Shown here piece by piece: positions 53,533-62,498 of a DNA stretch of 64,000 bases. The notes under the pieces were generated by a model that saw only the letters and a program-made list of their open reading frames with translations, did no database searches and was not told where the DNA came from. Origin of the DNA: Alkalicoccus chagannorensis DSM 18086 (GTDB taxonomy: Bacteria; Bacillota; Bacilli; Bacillales; Salisediminibacteriaceae); the NCBI RefSeq assembly GCF_000429725.1, contig NZ_AUCK01000011.1:1-64000 (forward strand), in the 5' to 3' direction. Made by a program: the position numbers and the translations under genes. The first letter of the stretch is position 1. Every line of letters begins with the position of its first letter.

Positions 53533-54330
53533 ATGACAGACCGCAAAAAAGTCTATTTATTCTACAAAAAAACGGATGAACTTGAACCGAAAGTGCAGAA
53601 AATCAGAGAACTCGGCAAAAAGTACGGCTTCACACTGACCGAGCGGCCGGAAGAGGCCAACATCATTGCCAGTTTCGGCGGGGACGGCACTTTTCTGCAG
53701 GCGCTTCAGAAAACCCGCTTCCGTGAAGATGCGCTGTACATTGGCATCAACGACGGAGAATTCGGCTTTTACACGGACTTCTCTACGGAAAATACCGAGA
53801 GACTGGAGCTGGCGATGCAGTCGGACCTTGTGGAAGTCCTACGCTATCCGACACTCGAAGTGACCATCGACGGCGAAAAAACCTTCCACGTTCTAAATGA
53901 AGTCTCTCTTCGTTCGAATATCATCAAAACGTTCGTCATTGATGTATTCGTCGATGATCTTTACTTTGAAACGTTCCGGGGGGACGGCCTGCTCGTCTCC
54001 ACACCGACGGGAAGTACGGCCTACAACAAATCCCTTGGCGGTGCCATTGTCGATCCGAAACTTCCTTCCATGCAGCTGACTGAAATGGCTTCAGTGAACA
54101 ATAATCAATACCGTACGCTCGGTTCTCCTATGGTTCTGAGCAAACAACGGGAGCTGAAGCTGAAGATTGTGCAGGACGGGAATGACCATCCAATTATCGG
54201 CATTGACAATGAGGCACTCGGAATCCGCCACAGTCATGACATCTCGGTCAGGGTTTCCGACCGCACAGTCAAAACCCTCCGCATGAAAGACAACTTATTT
54301 CACAACAAATTGAAGCGCAGCTTCCTATAA
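53533..54330 (+). CDS. nadK2: NAD kinase (second, NadK2 type)
   Basis: A 265-residue ATP-dependent NAD kinase, which makes NADP. The GGDGTF motif is at residue 50 (ASFGGDGTFLQAL). The NE-type motif is LNEVSLRS and the substrate loop is DGLLVSTPTGSTAYNKSLGG. It corresponds by position to B. subtilis ppnKB/nadK2, beside sppA. The start has AAAGGAGCTCTGATGGT upstream. A terminator follows at about 75 bp. Confidence 0.96.
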   Translation: MTDRKKVYLFYKKTDELEPKVQKIRELGKKYGFTLTERPEEANIIASFGGDGTFLQALQKTRFREDALYIGINDGEFGFYTDFSTENTERLELAMQSDLVEVLRYPTLEVTIDGEKTFHVLNEVSLRSNIIKTFVIDVFVDDLYFETFRGDGLLVSTPTGSTAYNKSLGGAIVDPKLPSMQLTEMASVNNNQYRTLGSPMVLSKQRELKLKIVQDGNDHPIIGIDNEALGIRHSHDISVRVSDRTVKTLRMKDNLFHNKLKRSFL

Positions 54331-54401
54331 CTACCGCCGTTCCACCGTGCCGTGCGCATGGGAACCGCAGCAGGCTGCAGCCTGCGTCAGCAATGGCAGA
54401 G

Positions 54402-54433
54402 CGCCCGGGATGCTTCTTCCCGGGGGCTTTTTT
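54402..54433 (+). terminator. terminator after nadK2
   Basis: The stem GCCCGGGA / TCCCGGGGGC is followed by seven T residues. A separate perfect 16-bp palindrome, GCAGGCTGCAGCCTGC, lies just before it at 54370-54385. Confidence 0.85.
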
Positions 54434-54547
54434 GTAGTTTAGGAAGTATAAGTTTTCATACAGGGGGATGGCAGCTTCATGCGCTCCACGGGAAGAAACA
54501 AAAACGTTATCTTCCCTCAAAAAGCTTGCAGCGCTTTGCGCTTTTGT
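54434..54547 (+). repeat. repeat family A, copy g (internal deletion)
   Basis: It starts right after the nadK2 T-tract: TTTAGGAAGTATAAGTTTTC, then ATACAG, GATGGCAGCTTCATGCGCTC, GGGAAGA ... TCTTCCC, GCAGCGC. About 30 bp present in copy f (the GCATGCCG to GGCGC part) are missing before GCGCTTTTGTTCT. It ends about 50 bp before the ytcJ stop codon. Confidence 0.75.
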
Positions 54548-54598
54548 TCTCAGGAGGGAATCTCCCCCTACTTGTACGGGAAGAAGGGTTCTTCGGTT

Positions 54599-56182
54599 TC
54601 AGTTCTCTCTTCGGCTGTACATCACGGCGCCGGCTACCACCGTTTGTTCGACATGCAGCTCCAGCCACCGATCAGGGTCAAGAGTGAAAAGATCTCCCGA
54701 CAGCACCGTAAAATCCGCCTCATAACCCGGCGCAATAATGCCGGCCCTTTCTTCTTTCACTACAGCTTGAGCACTGCCATGCGTAAAGAGCTGCACCGCT
54801 TCAAACGGGGTCAATGCTTCTTCCGGATACCACCCTTGATGGCGTTCTTCCGGCTTCCGTCTAGTGACCGCAGCGTGCAGGCCGAGCAGTGGATTAACAG
54901 GCTCGATCGGAGCATCCGATCCGCCAGCGCAAAGCAGCCCTTCCCGCAGAAGAGTTTTCCAGGCGAAGGCATCTTTCATCCTTGCACGCCCGAGCCGCTC
55001 AATCACCCACGGGAAATCTGACGCAGTAAACTGAGGCTGGATATCCAGCACAAGCGGGAGGCGCTGCATGCGCTTCCGTAAATCCGGACGTGTCACCTGA
55101 AGATGAATAAATCTGTCTCTCGTTCCCGGAGGCGCCGGATAGGTTTCCACTGCGTGCAGTGCCATCTCCAGCGCTGCATCCCCGATCACATGGACCGCGG
55201 CCCCCATGCCGGCTTTCCTCGCCCGTTTCACGAGGGCATCCATTTCCTCCTGGGAATGGATCGCTACGCCCTGCACGCCGGGAGCATCGTCATAAGGGGA
55301 GGAGAGGAGAGCGGTCCTTCCTCCCAGGGCACCGTCGGCAAAAATTTTCACCGTATTCAGCTTGACGTACGGATGCTCCGCTTCATACGCCAGCACTTCG
55401 TCCAGTGCCTCGTGATGCACAAGTAGATCGGCCCGGAACCGCTGCTCATCGTGAATCAGTTCATAGAACAGCTCCAGGGTTTCCTTCGGTGACCGGTAAT
55501 AGAATAAATCCTCCGTATGTCCTCCAGTAAAACCATTCCGGTGAAGGTCTGTCAACGCAGTCTGCATCGCCAGCTTGACATCATCCCGGCTCTTTTCGGG
55601 AAGTATGCCCCGGATCAGCTCCTGTGCCTGATCATGAATATAGCCGGTCGGCTCACCTTCCTCTGATCTCTCAATCCTTCCCCCTTCAGGTGAAACGGTC
55701 GACGCATCCACCCCGGCCGCTTCCAGCGCATACGAATTGACGGTCATCGCATGCCTGCATACTCTGGTCACCATTACCGGATGGCTGGTTGTGATCTGAT
55801 CCAGAAAATACTTATCCGGCACACGGCTGCCTTCATACAGGTTTTCGTTGAAGCCTTCTGCTGTAATCCAGCTGCCGGGCGGCGTTTCATTCGCTTTTTG
55901 TTGAAGGAGCACCTTAAGCTCATCCAGGCTCTTCACGCCCGAGACATCCAGTTGCAGCAGCTTTTCCCCATGACCGACAACATGCAGATGACTATCGACA
56001 AATCCAGGATAGAGGACGCCGTTTATATGTATCTCTTCTGATACGTGATCCCCGTATCGGCTGCGGAGTTCCGACTCCCGGCCAACTGCCTCAATGTATC
56101 CTTGATTTGTGACAACCGCTTCCGCTGAATCGGCTTCCTGTACCATTGTTCTGATTTTTCCGCCATACCAAAGTGTATACAA
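54599..56182 (-). CDS. ytcJ: amidohydrolase YtcJ (Amidohydro_3 family)
   Basis: A 527-residue metal-dependent amidohydrolase. Metal-site motifs are PGFVDSHLHVVGHG (near residue 60), FADGALGGRTALLS, AVHVIGDAALEMAL, and the final Asp in AGGSDAPIEPVNPL. The substrate is unknown; relatives hydrolyse N-formyl or imidazolone-type compounds. The start is a TTG at 56182 (MYTLWYGGKIRTM when initiated) with AAGGAGGCGTTTCTGAA upstream. It is transcribed toward nadK2 and stops about 270 bp from it. Confidence 0.93.
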   Translation of the reverse strand: MYTLWYGGKIRTMVQEADSAEAVVTNQGYIEAVGRESELRSRYGDHVSEEIHINGVLYPGFVDSHLHVVGHGEKLLQLDVSGVKSLDELKVLLQQKANETPPGSWITAEGFNENLYEGSRVPDKYFLDQITTSHPVMVTRVCRHAMTVNSYALEAAGVDASTVSPEGGRIERSEEGEPTGYIHDQAQELIRGILPEKSRDDVKLAMQTALTDLHRNGFTGGHTEDLFYYRSPKETLELFYELIHDEQRFRADLLVHHEALDEVLAYEAEHPYVKLNTVKIFADGALGGRTALLSSPYDDAPGVQGVAIHSQEEMDALVKRARKAGMGAAVHVIGDAALEMALHAVETYPAPPGTRDRFIHLQVTRPDLRKRMQRLPLVLDIQPQFTASDFPWVIERLGRARMKDAFAWKTLLREGLLCAGGSDAPIEPVNPLLGLHAAVTRRKPEERHQGWYPEEALTPFEAVQLFTHGSAQAVVKEERAGIIAPGYEADFTVLSGDLFTLDPDRWLELHVEQTVVAGAVMYSRREN

Positions 56183-56340
56183 TTCAGAAACGCCTCCTTC
56201 CTCTTATCCATTATGCTGTTTTTCCCCTGTCTTCTGCAAGGCAGAAGGTGGCCGGGACTGGTCTCCAGCACCCCCACGCTGAAAAGAAACGGGCGCCTTG
56301 CTGACAGCTTGCACACGGCAGAAACGAAGCGGAAGCCTTT

Positions 56341-57543
56341 TTAGAGCAGGTCATCTGCCTCATCAGCCGGCTGTTCTGCCTGAATATACATCGTCTCTGC
56401 ATTCTCAACCGCTTCGTCCACAAGCTCTTGAATCGGAAGAAAACTTTCGTAGTAGGCGACTTTCTCCGCGTTCGGACGTGTTTTTACGTCTGATGCCAGA
56501 AACAGAGTACAGCAGTCTTCAAAAGGAAGAATCGACGTGGCGTATGTGCCGATCCGCTCTGCCTGTGCAATTACCTCCATTTTGTCCATCGTAATCAACG
56601 GCCGGAGCAGCGGCATTGTTGTCACCTGATTGATCGCATACATGCTGTCGATCGTCTGGCTTGCTACTTGACCAAGGCTCTCCCCTGTCAGGAGTGCTTT
56701 AATATCCTGTTGTGCTGCAATCGCTTCTGCCATCCGCAGCATGAACCTTCTCATGACGGTAATCTCACAGTTATCGGGCACCTGCTGATGGATGGCGAGC
56801 TGACAGGCTGTAAACGGCACGATGTGCAGGCGCACTCCGACGCCGTATGCCGCAAGCCGGCGCGCCAGATCCTTCACCTTCTGCAGAGCCCGGTCGTTCG
56901 TATACGGCGGACTGTGAAAGTGAACCGCGTCCAGCGTGAGCCCCCGTTTCATGGCATAGTAGCCGGCCACCGGGCTGTCAATCCCGCCGGAAAGAAGAAG
57001 CATGCCCCGTCCACTCGTACCGACTGGCAGTCCTCCGAGACCCGGCTTCTGTCCGCCGGAGACGTAGATGCCATCTGTTCGTATTTCTACTTTCAGCTCA
57101 AGGTCCGGCTGATGCACGTCCACGGTGCAGGACGGATTGTTCCTTAAGACGGCACTGCCGATCCGTTGATTCATCTCCTGTGAACCGACAGGAAACTGTT
57201 TTTCTATCCGCCGTACCGAGACCTTGATCGTACCTCCGCCGGGGAGCATCTCTTTCGTCATCAAATCAGCTGCGCTGAAGACGGCTTCTTCATCCAGCTC
57301 CGTCCGCATGACCGGACTGAACGAAGCAATGCCGAAAACGTCCTGCAGAGCCGACTCCACTTCCAGCCGCGGAGCCCCGTTCAGGTGGACATACAGACGT
57401 CCGAATGACCGGCTTGTTGTCACTTCGGGCCACACGGCTAGTTTTTTCCGGACGTTCTTTTCAAGTCGACTTTCGAATTTTTTACGGTTTTTCCCCTTTA
57501 CGGATAGCTCCGCATATCGTATGAGCAGAGAATCTGCCTTCAT
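56341..57543 (-). CDS. thiI: tRNA 4-thiouridine synthase ThiI
   Basis: 400 residues. An N-terminal ferredoxin-like plus THUMP domain (ELSVKGKNRKKFE onward) is followed by a PP-loop ATPase domain with MLLLSGGIDSPVAGYYAMKRG. ThiI adenylates U8 of tRNA and transfers sulfur from a cysteine desulfurase. The short form without a rhodanese domain is normal for Bacillus. I chose the ATG at 57543, which overlaps the nifZ stop by 4 bp (ATGA); an earlier in-frame start lies within nifZ. Pairing with nifZ supports a dedicated tRNA thiolation unit. Confidence 0.97.
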   Translation of the reverse strand: MKADSLLIRYAELSVKGKNRKKFESRLEKNVRKKLAVWPEVTTSRSFGRLYVHLNGAPRLEVESALQDVFGIASFSPVMRTELDEEAVFSAADLMTKEMLPGGGTIKVSVRRIEKQFPVGSQEMNQRIGSAVLRNNPSCTVDVHQPDLELKVEIRTDGIYVSGGQKPGLGGLPVGTSGRGMLLLSGGIDSPVAGYYAMKRGLTLDAVHFHSPPYTNDRALQKVKDLARRLAAYGVGVRLHIVPFTACQLAIHQQVPDNCEITVMRRFMLRMAEAIAAQQDIKALLTGESLGQVASQTIDSMYAINQVTTMPLLRPLITMDKMEVIAQAERIGTYATSILPFEDCCTLFLASDVKTRPNAEKVAYYESFLPIQELVDEAVENAETMYIQAEQPADEADDLL

Positions 57544-58670
57544 AGCGCTGCACCTGCCTTTATGATTTTCTCCTCTGCCTGCAGCCACGCCTGCTTAAAT
57601 CCTTCGACATCCTCCTCCGTGGTTGATGATGTCAGTGAAATACGGACCGCACCGCTGCCATCAAGCCCCATGCCCTTCCATACCCGGCTGCCTGCTGCTT
57701 TGGAGCTGCAGGCGGAGGTGGTGGATATAATGACATCCTGCTCTGCCATCGCCTGAATGAAGGGTTCCGGATTCCGGGTTGTTAAGGCGGCAGCCGTAAT
57801 GTGAGGCGCACTCTCTCCCGGCTGCAGCACGAATACGTCAGGCCTTTCCAGCAGAAACTGCTGTATGTCCAGACTCAAGCGCCGCATGTGCTGCTGTTTA
57901 TCCCCCGCCGCTTCCATCGTGAGTCGGAGCGCCTTTGCTAAGGATACCGCCCCCGCTGCATCGGCAGTACCGGAGCGGAGTCCTGCTTCCTGCCCGCCCC
58001 CATGGAGTAGCGGCTTCAGCAGAGACGCCTTCCGCACAAGCAGTGCTCCCGTTCCTTTCAGTCCGTGTATTTTATGACCGGAGATCGTCAATAGATCAAC
58101 CCCTGCTTCAGAGAAATCCAACGGGACGCGCCCGGCTCCCTGTACATGGTCGACGTGAAATGCGACGTTCGGGTAGTGCTGCAGCATGCCACCGACCTCT
58201 TCTATTGGAAATACGACGCCCGTCTCATTGTTCACATGCATCATCGATACGAGGCAGGTATGATCCTTCAGGGCGGACTCGACCTGCGGGACCGTGATTC
58301 TCCCGTCCTGGTCCGGGTGAAGCCATGTGATGTCGACACCCTGCGATTCAAGGTGAAGGCATGTCTCATGAACAGAAGGATGTTCCACGGTGGTGACGAC
58401 CATATGCACCCTGCCTGTTTTGTTCTTAGCTGTTCCCTGAATGGCCGTGTTGTTTGCTTCCGTTGCCCCGGAGGTGAAGATGACCTCAAACGGCTCTGCA
58501 CGAAGCTGTGCAGCCACCTGTTTTCTGGCTTTCTCCAGTAGGTTTTCGGCTCTCGTTCCTTCCGGATGGAGGGAAGCAGGATTTGCAAAATACGCATCCG
58601 CAGCTGCCTGGTAGGATGCCAGTACCGCAGGATCCGGTCTGGTGGATGCACTGTTATCAAGATAAATCAT
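57540..58670 (-). CDS. nifZ: cysteine desulfurase NifZ (partner of ThiI)
   Basis: A 376-residue PLP enzyme of the NifS/IscS group, which releases sulfur from cysteine. YLDNSASTRPDPAV, VIFTSGATEANNTAI, the PLP-binding Lys in ISGHKIHGLKGTG, and the catalytic Cys loop STTSACSSKAAGS are present. It overlaps thiI, so its sulfur is most likely passed to ThiI for s4U in tRNA, as known for B. subtilis NifZ (YtbJ). The start has GAAAGGAGAGAGTCCGG upstream. Confidence 0.96.
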   Translation of the reverse strand: MIYLDNSASTRPDPAVLASYQAAADAYFANPASLHPEGTRAENLLEKARKQVAAQLRAEPFEVIFTSGATEANNTAIQGTAKNKTGRVHMVVTTVEHPSVHETCLHLESQGVDITWLHPDQDGRITVPQVESALKDHTCLVSMMHVNNETGVVFPIEEVGGMLQHYPNVAFHVDHVQGAGRVPLDFSEAGVDLLTISGHKIHGLKGTGALLVRKASLLKPLLHGGGQEAGLRSGTADAAGAVSLAKALRLTMEAAGDKQQHMRRLSLDIQQFLLERPDVFVLQPGESAPHITAAALTTRNPEPFIQAMAEQDVIISTTSACSSKAAGSRVWKGMGLDGSGAVRISLTSSTTEEDVEGFKQAWLQAEEKIIKAGAAL

Positions 58671-58864
58671 CCGGACTCTCTCCTTTCAATCCGTTATCCT
58701 ATCATATCTGAAAATGAGATACGATTGTTTCCTCTGTTTCTTTGATGCAGGACGTTCCGGATGCAGGTAGTGCTGAAACTCTGGCCGGAAGCAGCCCTTC
58801 CATGCGGGAAGGGCTGATGCCGCATACACGCTCTTCTCCGGGAAGGGGCATACAGCGTAAACCA

Positions 58865-58904
58865 AAAGAAATTGACACCGGCATCATCTGCCGAGTGTCA
58901 ATTT
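58865..58904 (-). terminator. terminator overlapping the end of ezrA
   Basis: The stem AAATTGACACTCGGCA / TGCCGGTGTCAATTT (one mismatch) is followed by CTTTTGG on the minus strand. It begins inside the last codons of ezrA. A further GC-rich hairpin AGCCCTTCC / GGGAAGGGCT lies at about 58792-58815. Confidence 0.65.
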
Positions 58905-60566
58905 TTCAAGCACATCTTTTTCGACTTTTTCCACACCCTGGACAGCAAGTTCCAGCGCCTCTCCATACTTCCCATGACGGAACTGGTCCTCTGCCTGCAG
59001 AAGCAGAATGTGTACTTGATCATGAGAAGAGCGGTAGCGGTTTCCGTACTGGATGACCTTCTCTGCCGCTGCTGCATCCTGCATGGTCTTTTCCACAGCT
59101 TCTCCGGCGTACTGAACGGCCTGATCGGCTTCGGCACTTTTTTTCTCGACCATCTCCATCGCAAGCGGTTCTTGATGGAGTTCTTCTTCTGCCGCCGTTA
59201 CGCTCTCCTCCGCCCGGTGAATGATCTCCTTCACGTGATCCGGTACAACTGGCAGCGAAGAACGCCGCAGCCGCTTCTGAAGTCCCCGCAGGCTTCCGCG
59301 GTGCTCCTGAAGCTGATCTCTTGCATGCAGTTCTCCCTGGCGCAGATGCTGAAAACTGTCCTGCACTTCCGCCATATCCGCATGAAGCTTCTCGACATCC
59401 GCTTTCCAAACTTCCAGCTGGTCTTTCGTTGTCGTATAGGTTTGAATGCTGTTTTCCATGCCATCTTCAAGCACTGCGAAATCAGCTGCGAGCTGCCGCC
59501 GTCGCTCTTCAAAACGCTGGATGTTCCGTTCTTCCTCTTCCCGCAGCTGGTAGCCGGCTTTCACCGTTTCGACTTCCGCACGTAACGCTTCCAGCGAATC
59601 TCTGCTCTCTTCAATCAGAACGGCTCCTTCAGCAGCGAGGCTCTCGGCGCGGGAGCGTGCCAGGGCTTCCTCTTCCAGCGTATCGTACATGGAGGTCAAT
59701 GCCGCCTCGGCTGCGTCCGCTTTTTCTGCAGCTTCCTGCAGACGAAGCTCTTCCACGGCACTTTCTCCTTCTCGGCAGGCCTCCCGCCAGGTGTCGATTT
59801 GTTCCTGCATCTCAAAAAGATGAACCGGATAGCCGCCTTGTTCCATTTCTTCAAGGCCTTCCTGCAGCTGCGTGAGCTGGGCAGGAATCTCCCTGCGGAG
59901 GCGCAGGAACAAACCGGGAACCATGTCCACCGCGTCATTGAGGAAGGTCAGCTCACTTCGGATACCCGAGAGGATCTCCGATGCCTGAAAGTAATCCCCT
60001 TCTCTCGTACGCTCATGAAACTCTGCGAATTGTTCATACACTTGGTAAAGCCTGCTCTCCAGCTGCGCACCAGCTGTCGAGAGCGCGCCTTTCTGCACCC
60101 ACATCTTTTTCTTCGTGTCTTCATATTCATCTGCCATATACTCCACATCGCCGCGGTTCTGTTCTTCACTGTCCACCAGCTCTTCCACTTCGGCAATGAG
60201 ATGGTCAATCTGTTTTTCGATAAGCTGCAGTTCTTCCTCCGTCTGCCTGCACAGCTCAAAGGCACGCGGGAAACGGTAGCGGTCTGAGAATTCCTCGATT
60301 TCCATCAATCGGTCCTCGATTTCCGGAAGCTGCCTGGTGACGATGTCATCCCACGTTTCGCGCCACGTATTAAAATGAGCTTCTGTTTCACCGGAGAGCC
60401 TCAGTTCTTTCAGTTTGGAAAGAGACTGTGTCACCGGACGATTCATCAACTCTGCTTTTTTCAAACCAAGCTGATCGATTCTCGATGATATTTTCTTCCT
60501 CATCCAGATGCTGAATACAATACCCGCAGCAAGTAATGCTGCTGTTATGTAAATCACATATGCCAT
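58884..60566 (-). CDS. ezrA: septation ring formation regulator EzrA
   Basis: A 560-residue protein with one N-terminal membrane span (residues 3-22, YVIYITAALLAAGIVFSIWM) followed by long coiled-coil, spectrin-like repeats rich in Glu, Gln, Leu and Arg. EzrA limits FtsZ ring formation to mid-cell and links division to wall synthesis. The C-terminal patch region (ALELAVQGVEKVEKDVLEKL) is present. Length and neighbour genes (hisJ, nifZ-thiI) match B. subtilis. The start has GAGGGAGGCAGGCGC upstream. Confidence 0.96.
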   Translation of the reverse strand: MAYVIYITAALLAAGIVFSIWMRKKISSRIDQLGLKKAELMNRPVTQSLSKLKELRLSGETEAHFNTWRETWDDIVTRQLPEIEDRLMEIEEFSDRYRFPRAFELCRQTEEELQLIEKQIDHLIAEVEELVDSEEQNRGDVEYMADEYEDTKKKMWVQKGALSTAGAQLESRLYQVYEQFAEFHERTREGDYFQASEILSGIRSELTFLNDAVDMVPGLFLRLRREIPAQLTQLQEGLEEMEQGGYPVHLFEMQEQIDTWREACREGESAVEELRLQEAAEKADAAEAALTSMYDTLEEEALARSRAESLAAEGAVLIEESRDSLEALRAEVETVKAGYQLREEEERNIQRFEERRRQLAADFAVLEDGMENSIQTYTTTKDQLEVWKADVEKLHADMAEVQDSFQHLRQGELHARDQLQEHRGSLRGLQKRLRRSSLPVVPDHVKEIIHRAEESVTAAEEELHQEPLAMEMVEKKSAEADQAVQYAGEAVEKTMQDAAAAEKVIQYGNRYRSSHDQVHILLLQAEDQFRHGKYGEALELAVQGVEKVEKDVLEKLTLGR

Positions 60567-60763
60567 GCGCCTGCCTCCCTCACAGCCGGACTGTTCTTTA
60601 TCAGCCGGTCATCCAGCTGTCCGAACAATTACTAGACGTTCATCATATTTTTTATCAACTCCTATCTTACCATTTAGCCCTGCTTCTGGACGACCAGTTA
60701 TTTGAATTTCAACAATTGATTCTTTCGACTCATTTTTCCTCTATGTTTCCACCCGGCACTGCC

Positions 60764-60802
60764 TGCTCATCGCCTGTTACTGCTTCACAGGCGATGAGCA
60801 GA
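60764..60802. other. 14-bp perfect hairpin in the ezrA-hisJ divergent region
   Basis: CTGCTCATCGCCTG pairs with CAGGCGATGAGCAG across an 11-nt loop, without a T-tract. It lies between divergent genes where promoters, not terminators, are expected. The rest of the 366-bp gap shows no gene and only weak promoter matches. Confidence 0.6.
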
Positions 60803-60932
60803 CGTCTTATCTGAAAATTTTCTCTTAAATTCAGTAATTTTCTATTGTTTTCTCTCCGTTTTCTGCAGATGATAGAAGGATAACGGATACTGGACACCGT
60901 TCGACTTCACTGTATTTAAGGAGGACATTCTT

Positions 60933-61736
60933 ATGCTGAGCCATGATGGTCACGTACACACCCCGTTCTGCCCGCACGGCACCGCGGATACACTCGCTGC
61001 CTATGCAGAAGAAGCACGAAAAAAAGGGCTGAGCGGTCTAACGTTTACAGAGCACGCACCGCTGCCGGCCTCATTTCAAGATCCGGTCCCGGGCGGGGAC
61101 AGCGCCATGCACCCGGATGAGCTGTTTCCATACCTGGAGGCTGTAGAGCGCATCAAACAAGAGTACCGGGGCAGCCTGACGATCTTGTCCGGCCTGGAGG
61201 TGGATTACATTCACGGATGGGAAAAGGAAACGAAGGCCCTTCTTCAGGAAGCAGGTCCTTACCTGGACGACAGCATCCTGTCCGTACATTTTCTTCAGAC
61301 AGACAGCCGCTGGCACTGCATTGATTTCAGCAGGGAAGCCTTTGAAGCGGCGGCGCTGGACGCAGGCGGACGCGGGCCATTATATCACCTCTACTACGAG
61401 ACCCTGCTACAGGCCATTCAGGCTGATCTGGGGCCGTATAAACCGGCCCGCCTCGGCCATATCACTTTGATCCGCAAGTTTCAGCATGCTTTTGACCAGC
61501 AGGTCGATGACACGCCGCGGATCAGGGAAGTACTCCATCATCTGGCAGCTGCCGGCATGCAGCTCGACGCCAATACGGCAGGCAGGTATAAACCGGAATG
61601 CCGCGAGATGTATCCTCCTGAAACCTTTGTTCAGGAAGCAGCCGGGATGGACATCCCCGTTGTATACGGGTCGGATGCCCACCGCTCGGACCACACAGGT
61701 GCCGACATTCAAAGCGTCGCATCCCTCCTGGACTAG
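60933..61736 (+). CDS. hisJ: histidinol-phosphatase HisJ (PHP family)
   Basis: A 267-residue PHP-domain phosphatase for the penultimate step of histidine synthesis. Metal motifs are HDGHVHTPFCPHG near the N-terminus, TFTEHAPLP, LSGLEVDYIHGW, SVHFLQ, ARLGHITLIRKFQ and VYGSDAHRSDH. The length fits HisJ/HisK (YtvP). It starts after AAGGAGGACATTCTT and is divergent from ezrA, the same neighbour as in B. subtilis. No other his gene is in the window. Confidence 0.95.
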   Translation: MLSHDGHVHTPFCPHGTADTLAAYAEEARKKGLSGLTFTEHAPLPASFQDPVPGGDSAMHPDELFPYLEAVERIKQEYRGSLTILSGLEVDYIHGWEKETKALLQEAGPYLDDSILSVHFLQTDSRWHCIDFSREAFEAAALDAGGRGPLYHLYYETLLQAIQADLGPYKPARLGHITLIRKFQHAFDQQVDDTPRIREVLHHLAAAGMQLDANTAGRYKPECREMYPPETFVQEAAGMDIPVVYGSDAHRSDHTGADIQSVASLLD

Positions 61737-61838
61737 CGGCTGCTCCACGGACATCCAGAGCCGGAGCTGATGCATGTTCATCCACCGAGGTCTGTGATAT
61801 ACTCCTGGGCATACTACATGAATGGAAAGGTGATACCT

Positions 61839-62324
61839 ATGGTCAATACAGCAGCAGATCAAGGAACACTCCCGGAAAAGTATCGCATGCTGAACCGTCA
61901 GCTGGATGCGCTATTGGAGGGAGAAACCAATACTACGGCCAATCTGAGCAATGCAGCAGCACTGCTTCATGATTTTCTTGACGATGTGAACTGGACAGGT
62001 TTTTACCTCGAACAGGAGGGCGGGCTTGTTCTCGGCCCCTTTCAAGGCCTGCCTGCCTGTGTCAGAATTGCTTTTGGAAAAGGGGTCTGCGGCACAGCGG
62101 CTGCGGAAAAACGTACACAGCGGGTAGACGATGTGCATGCGTTTCCCGGCCACATTGCCTGTGACGCAGCGTCCAACTCCGAAATTGTTATCCCGCTTTT
62201 TCACAATGGCGAGGTGTTCGGCGTGCTCGATATTGACAGTCCTGTCCATTCCCGTTTCACGGAAGAAGACCAGGAAGGGCTCGAAGCCTTCGCCGATACG
62301 CTCCAAAACCACCTGAACCGCTGA
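61839..62324 (+). CDS. ytsP: free methionine-(R)-sulfoxide reductase (GAF domain)
   Basis: A 161-residue GAF-fold enzyme that reduces free Met-R-sulfoxide. WTGFYLEQEGGLVLGPFQG and the three redox Cys positions are kept: PACVRIAFGKGVCGTAA and HIACDAASNSEIVIP. I chose the ATG at 61839 (MVNTAADQGTLPEK), because GGAAAGGTGATACCT lies upstream; a longer frame has no support. It follows hisJ by about 100 bp in the same direction. It converges on the GGDEF gene, with a shared terminator between. Confidence 0.94.
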   Translation: MVNTAADQGTLPEKYRMLNRQLDALLEGETNTTANLSNAAALLHDFLDDVNWTGFYLEQEGGLVLGPFQGLPACVRIAFGKGVCGTAAAEKRTQRVDDVHAFPGHIACDAASNSEIVIPLFHNGEVFGVLDIDSPVHSRFTEEDQEGLEAFADTLQNHLNR

Positions 62325-62383
62325 AAGCCGGTCCTGGCCTCCCGTTTCATATAGGCGCAGACCCGTGATTTACGTTCTCAAAC

Positions 62384-62421
62384 AAAGGCCCTCACCAAAA
62401 ACAAGGTGAGGGCCTTTTTCG
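62384..62421 (+). terminator. bidirectional terminator between ytsP and the GGDEF gene
   Basis: A perfect 13-bp stem AAAGGCCCTCACC / GGTGAGGGCCTTT with an A-rich loop, followed by a T run on the plus strand. Confidence 0.88.
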
Positions 62422-62498
62422 TTTCTACCGTTTCTATGCGGCTCGTTTTTATCGCTGGAAGGTACTCAGAACCGGATTTTCTTTTCTGACAGAGCCGC

